Of a stretch of 64,000 bases of DNA, positions 62,598 through 64,000 are shown piece by piece. Under the pieces are notes generated by a model. It was not told where the DNA came from. It did not search any database and saw only the letters and a list, made by a program, of their open reading frames with translations. The stretch comes from Acetatifactor muris (GTDB lineage: Bacteria > Bacillota > Clostridia > Lachnospirales > Lachnospiraceae), in NCBI RefSeq assembly GCF_024623325.1, contig NZ_JANJZD010000003.1:1-64000 (forward strand). The letters are read 5' to 3'. Position 1 is the first letter of the stretch, and every line of letters starts with the position of its first letter. The translations under genes were made by a program, and so were the position numbers.

Positions 62598-62795
62598 GTC
62601 AGCCTTTTTCCTGCTCTTCCAGACAGACCCAAGGATGTCCTTCAGGACCAGAAGAGAATCCAGCTCACTATACCCGTATTTCTTTTCCAGGTCTCTCAAC
62701 AGCCCATCCACATTTCCCCCAAACGCTCCCCGCAGTCCGGCTATTTTTGAATTGCTTTGTCTCTGTTTTTGTACTATACTTTTTTCAGGATACAT
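62586..62795 (-). CDS. Possible small protein, 69 residues
   Basis: ATG 62795 lacks a ribosome site, so the start is uncertain; the frame ends at TGA 62586-62588 inside the DegV terminator. The sequence KKYGYSELDSLLVLKDILGS then VWKSRKKADKKS is well-formed protein, with a basic end, and its upstream part overlaps the promoter of the Crp/Fnr gene. It may be a short real gene or a chance frame. Confidence 0.3.
   Translation of the reverse strand: MYPEKSIVQKQRQSNSKIAGLRGAFGGNVDGLLRDLEKKYGYSELDSLLVLKDILGSVWKSRKKADKKS
62752..62780 (+). promoter_or_regulatory. Promoter of the Crp/Fnr gene
   Basis: TTGCTT (62752-62757), 17-nt spacer and TATACT (62775-62780), about 95 nt before the start codon. Confidence 0.5.
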
Positions 62796-62874
62796 AAGAG
62801 ACCAAAGCTGAGATCGGCCCGGCTGAGAAATGTCTTCAGCCGTCGCGCCGCGACTATAGTTAAGAGGATATACC

Positions 62875-63534
62875 ATGGATTTTCCACATTATTTTCCCAT
62901 CTGGAACAAATTGAACAGCAATCAGCAGAACAGACTGCTGGGCAGTCTGATTCCGAAAAAAGTCAAAAAAGGCACCATAATCCACAACGGCAGTGCAGAC
63001 TGCACGGGACTTCTGCTGGTGAAATCCGGACAGCTCCGGGCTTACATTCTGTCCGATGAAGGCCGGGAGATTACAATCTACCGGCTGTTTGACAGGGATA
63101 TGTGCCTGTTCTCGGCGTCCTGCATGATACGCTCCATTCAGTTTGAAGTGACAATCGAGGCAGAAAAGGATACGGATCTCTGGATCATTCCCGCAGATAT
63201 CTATCAGGGAATCACGGCGGAGTCCGCGCCCGCTGCAAACTATACCAGCGAGCTGATGGCAACACGCTTTTCCGATGTCATGTGGCTTATGGAACAGATT
63301 ATGTGGAAAAGCCTGGATAAGCGTGTTGCCGCATTCCTGCTGGAAGAAGCTTCCATTGAAGGGACAGATGAATTAAAGATTACTCATGAGATCATCGCAA
63401 ACCATCTGGGTTCTCACCGGGAAGTGATCACCCGCATGCTCCGGTACTTCCAGAATGAAGGAATAGTCCGGCTGTCCCGCGGAACCGTAATCATTCTGGA
63501 AAAAGCAAAGCTGGAACAAATACAGGATGCGTAA
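62875..63534 (+). CDS. Crp/Fnr-family regulator
   Basis: 219 residues. The cyclic-nucleotide-binding-like barrel is at 15-130 (GLLLVKSGQLRAYILSDEGREI) and the winged helix at about 150-219 (DKRVAAFLLEEASIEG, ITHEIIANHLGSHREVITRML). Two Cys residues in CLFSASC within the effector pocket and the absence of a four-Cys Fe-S set suggest a redox or ligand sensor rather than a classical FNR. GAGGATATACC precedes ATG 62875. It converges on trxA. Confidence 0.88.
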   Translation: MDFPHYFPIWNKLNSNQQNRLLGSLIPKKVKKGTIIHNGSADCTGLLLVKSGQLRAYILSDEGREITIYRLFDRDMCLFSASCMIRSIQFEVTIEAEKDTDLWIIPADIYQGITAESAPAANYTSELMATRFSDVMWLMEQIMWKSLDKRVAAFLLEEASIEGTDELKITHEIIANHLGSHREVITRMLRYFQNEGIVRLSRGTVIILEKAKLEQIQDA

Positions 63535-63560
63535 GAAGCCGTGTTCATTTCCGGCATCTC

Positions 63561-63866
63561 CTACAGCATGGCAAGAATTGCGCTCTTGGGCCTTGCTCCC
63601 ATAGCCTGTGCGACAATCTTTCCCCCTTTTATTACCATCAGAGTCGGGATACTCATAATGCCGAACTGCCCCGCCAGCTCCGGCTGTTCGTCCACATTGA
63701 CCTTACAGACCTTAATGTCTGAACGCTCCCCGGCAATTTCTTCCACAACGGGACCCACCATACGACAGGGACCGCACCAGGGCGCCCAAAAATCCACCAG
63801 GACAGGTTTATCAGAGTTCATTACCTCACTTTGAAAATTGTTTTTATCAACTTTAATCACAGACAT
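63561..63866 (-). CDS. trxA: Thioredoxin
   Basis: 101 residues with the active site [17 protein letters not shown], the conserved cis-Pro in [12 protein letters not shown], and FQSEV at the start. General disulfide reductant. AGGAGG precedes ATG 63866, and a TATAAT lies about 20 nt further upstream. The closing AILAML is short but normal for the family. It faces the Crp/Fnr gene, with 26 nt between stops. Confidence 0.95.
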   Translation of the reverse strand: MSVIKVDKNNFQSEVMNSDKPVLVDFWAPWCGPCRMVGPVVEEIAGERSDIKVCKVNVDEQPELAGQFGIMSIPTLMVIKGGKIVAQAMGARPKSAILAML

Positions 63867-64000
63867 ATCTTTCTCCTCCTTTTTGATGTCATTATATACT
63901 GGAAAGCTGTACTCTTCTGTGATAATGTCACCATATCAGGAAAAAGGAGCGCCGGATTCTCTCTGTCATCTCAGGCGATGCATCACCTCATTGCCGCCTG
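63867..64000. other. Window end: trxA upstream region, nothing else identified
   Basis: Holds the trxA -10 box. On the minus strand a short open stretch ends at TGA 63971-63973 (VMHRLR) and could be the tail of a gene cut by the window edge, but it is too short to judge. Confidence 0.4.

Overview
The window looks like a chromosomal segment of an anaerobic, low-to-mid GC Firmicute of the Lachnospiraceae type (class Clostridia). The reasons are: roughly half G+C; consensus sigma-A promoters (TTGACA/TATAAT) and AGGAGG ribosome sites; a meso-diaminopimelate-type MurE; a glyA/hom/phosphoglycerate-mutase-like/lysC threonine set; a tig-clpP-clpX-ysxC stress block; and a large gene pair that I recognise, from memory, as the DUF5717/DUF5716 pair typical of Lachnospiraceae. 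Family assignments are from reading the proteins; no search was run.

Layout. 1-0.2 kb: tail of a transposase. 0.3-1.9 kb: murE. 1.9-3.2 kb: an orphan gene behind a leader made of perfect palindromes between two copies of an 18-bp promoter repeat. 3.2-4.6 kb: a membrane-anchored GH3 enzyme. 4.9-10.2 kb: glyA, hom, a phosphoglycerate-mutase-like putative homoserine kinase and lysC (aspartate to homoserine/threonine). 10.3-16.2 kb: lipid kinase, PAP2 phosphatase, glycosyltransferase, an SfsA-MutY fusion and a 5'-nucleotidase. 16.3-18.7 kb: a DUF1653 protein, a small exported protein coupled to a 24-residue Cys-rich peptide, and two adjacent alkyltransferase-family genes. 18.9-23.6 kb: purC, an acyltransferase, a PurF lacking its N-terminal Cys, and purB. 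23.7-30.7 kb: an uncharacterised four-gene system (coiled-coil membrane protein, repeat protein, actin/Hsp70-fold ATPase-like protein, 1192-residue protein). 30.7-35.7 kb: two ABC transporter sets, one with a GntR regulator, and an XRE regulator. 35.8-40.6 kb: TraX-like protein, an atypical response regulator, an ECF sigma/anti-sigma-like pair, and an AI-2E family exporter.

40.6-44.9 kb is the ysxC, clpX, clpP, tig block, with a tandem palindromic repeat between tig and clpP. 45.0-51.5 kb carries asparaginase, CapA-like lipoprotein, an RlmD-type rRNA methyltransferase, a tRNA-Pro(AGG), PepD and a nitrilase-family amidohydrolase. 51.4-61.6 kb is the accessory part: an AT-rich methyltransferase gene, remnants of a transposase and a hydrolase, a four-gene ABC exporter/YbaN cluster facing a DtxR-type regulator with a truncated heavy-metal-binding gene and two operator-like palindromes, a DUF1266 pair with a TetR regulator, and a sialate esterase fragment. 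61.7-63.9 kb returns to core-like genes: DegV, a Crp/Fnr regulator and thioredoxin.

Most genes lie on the minus strand. The strongest leads for something undescribed are the 23.7-30.7 kb four-gene system, the Cys-less PurF, the SfsA-MutY fusion, the palindromic repeat arrays (1.98-2.13 kb and 43.26-43.53 kb), and the iron/metal-type locus at 53.2-58.3 kb.
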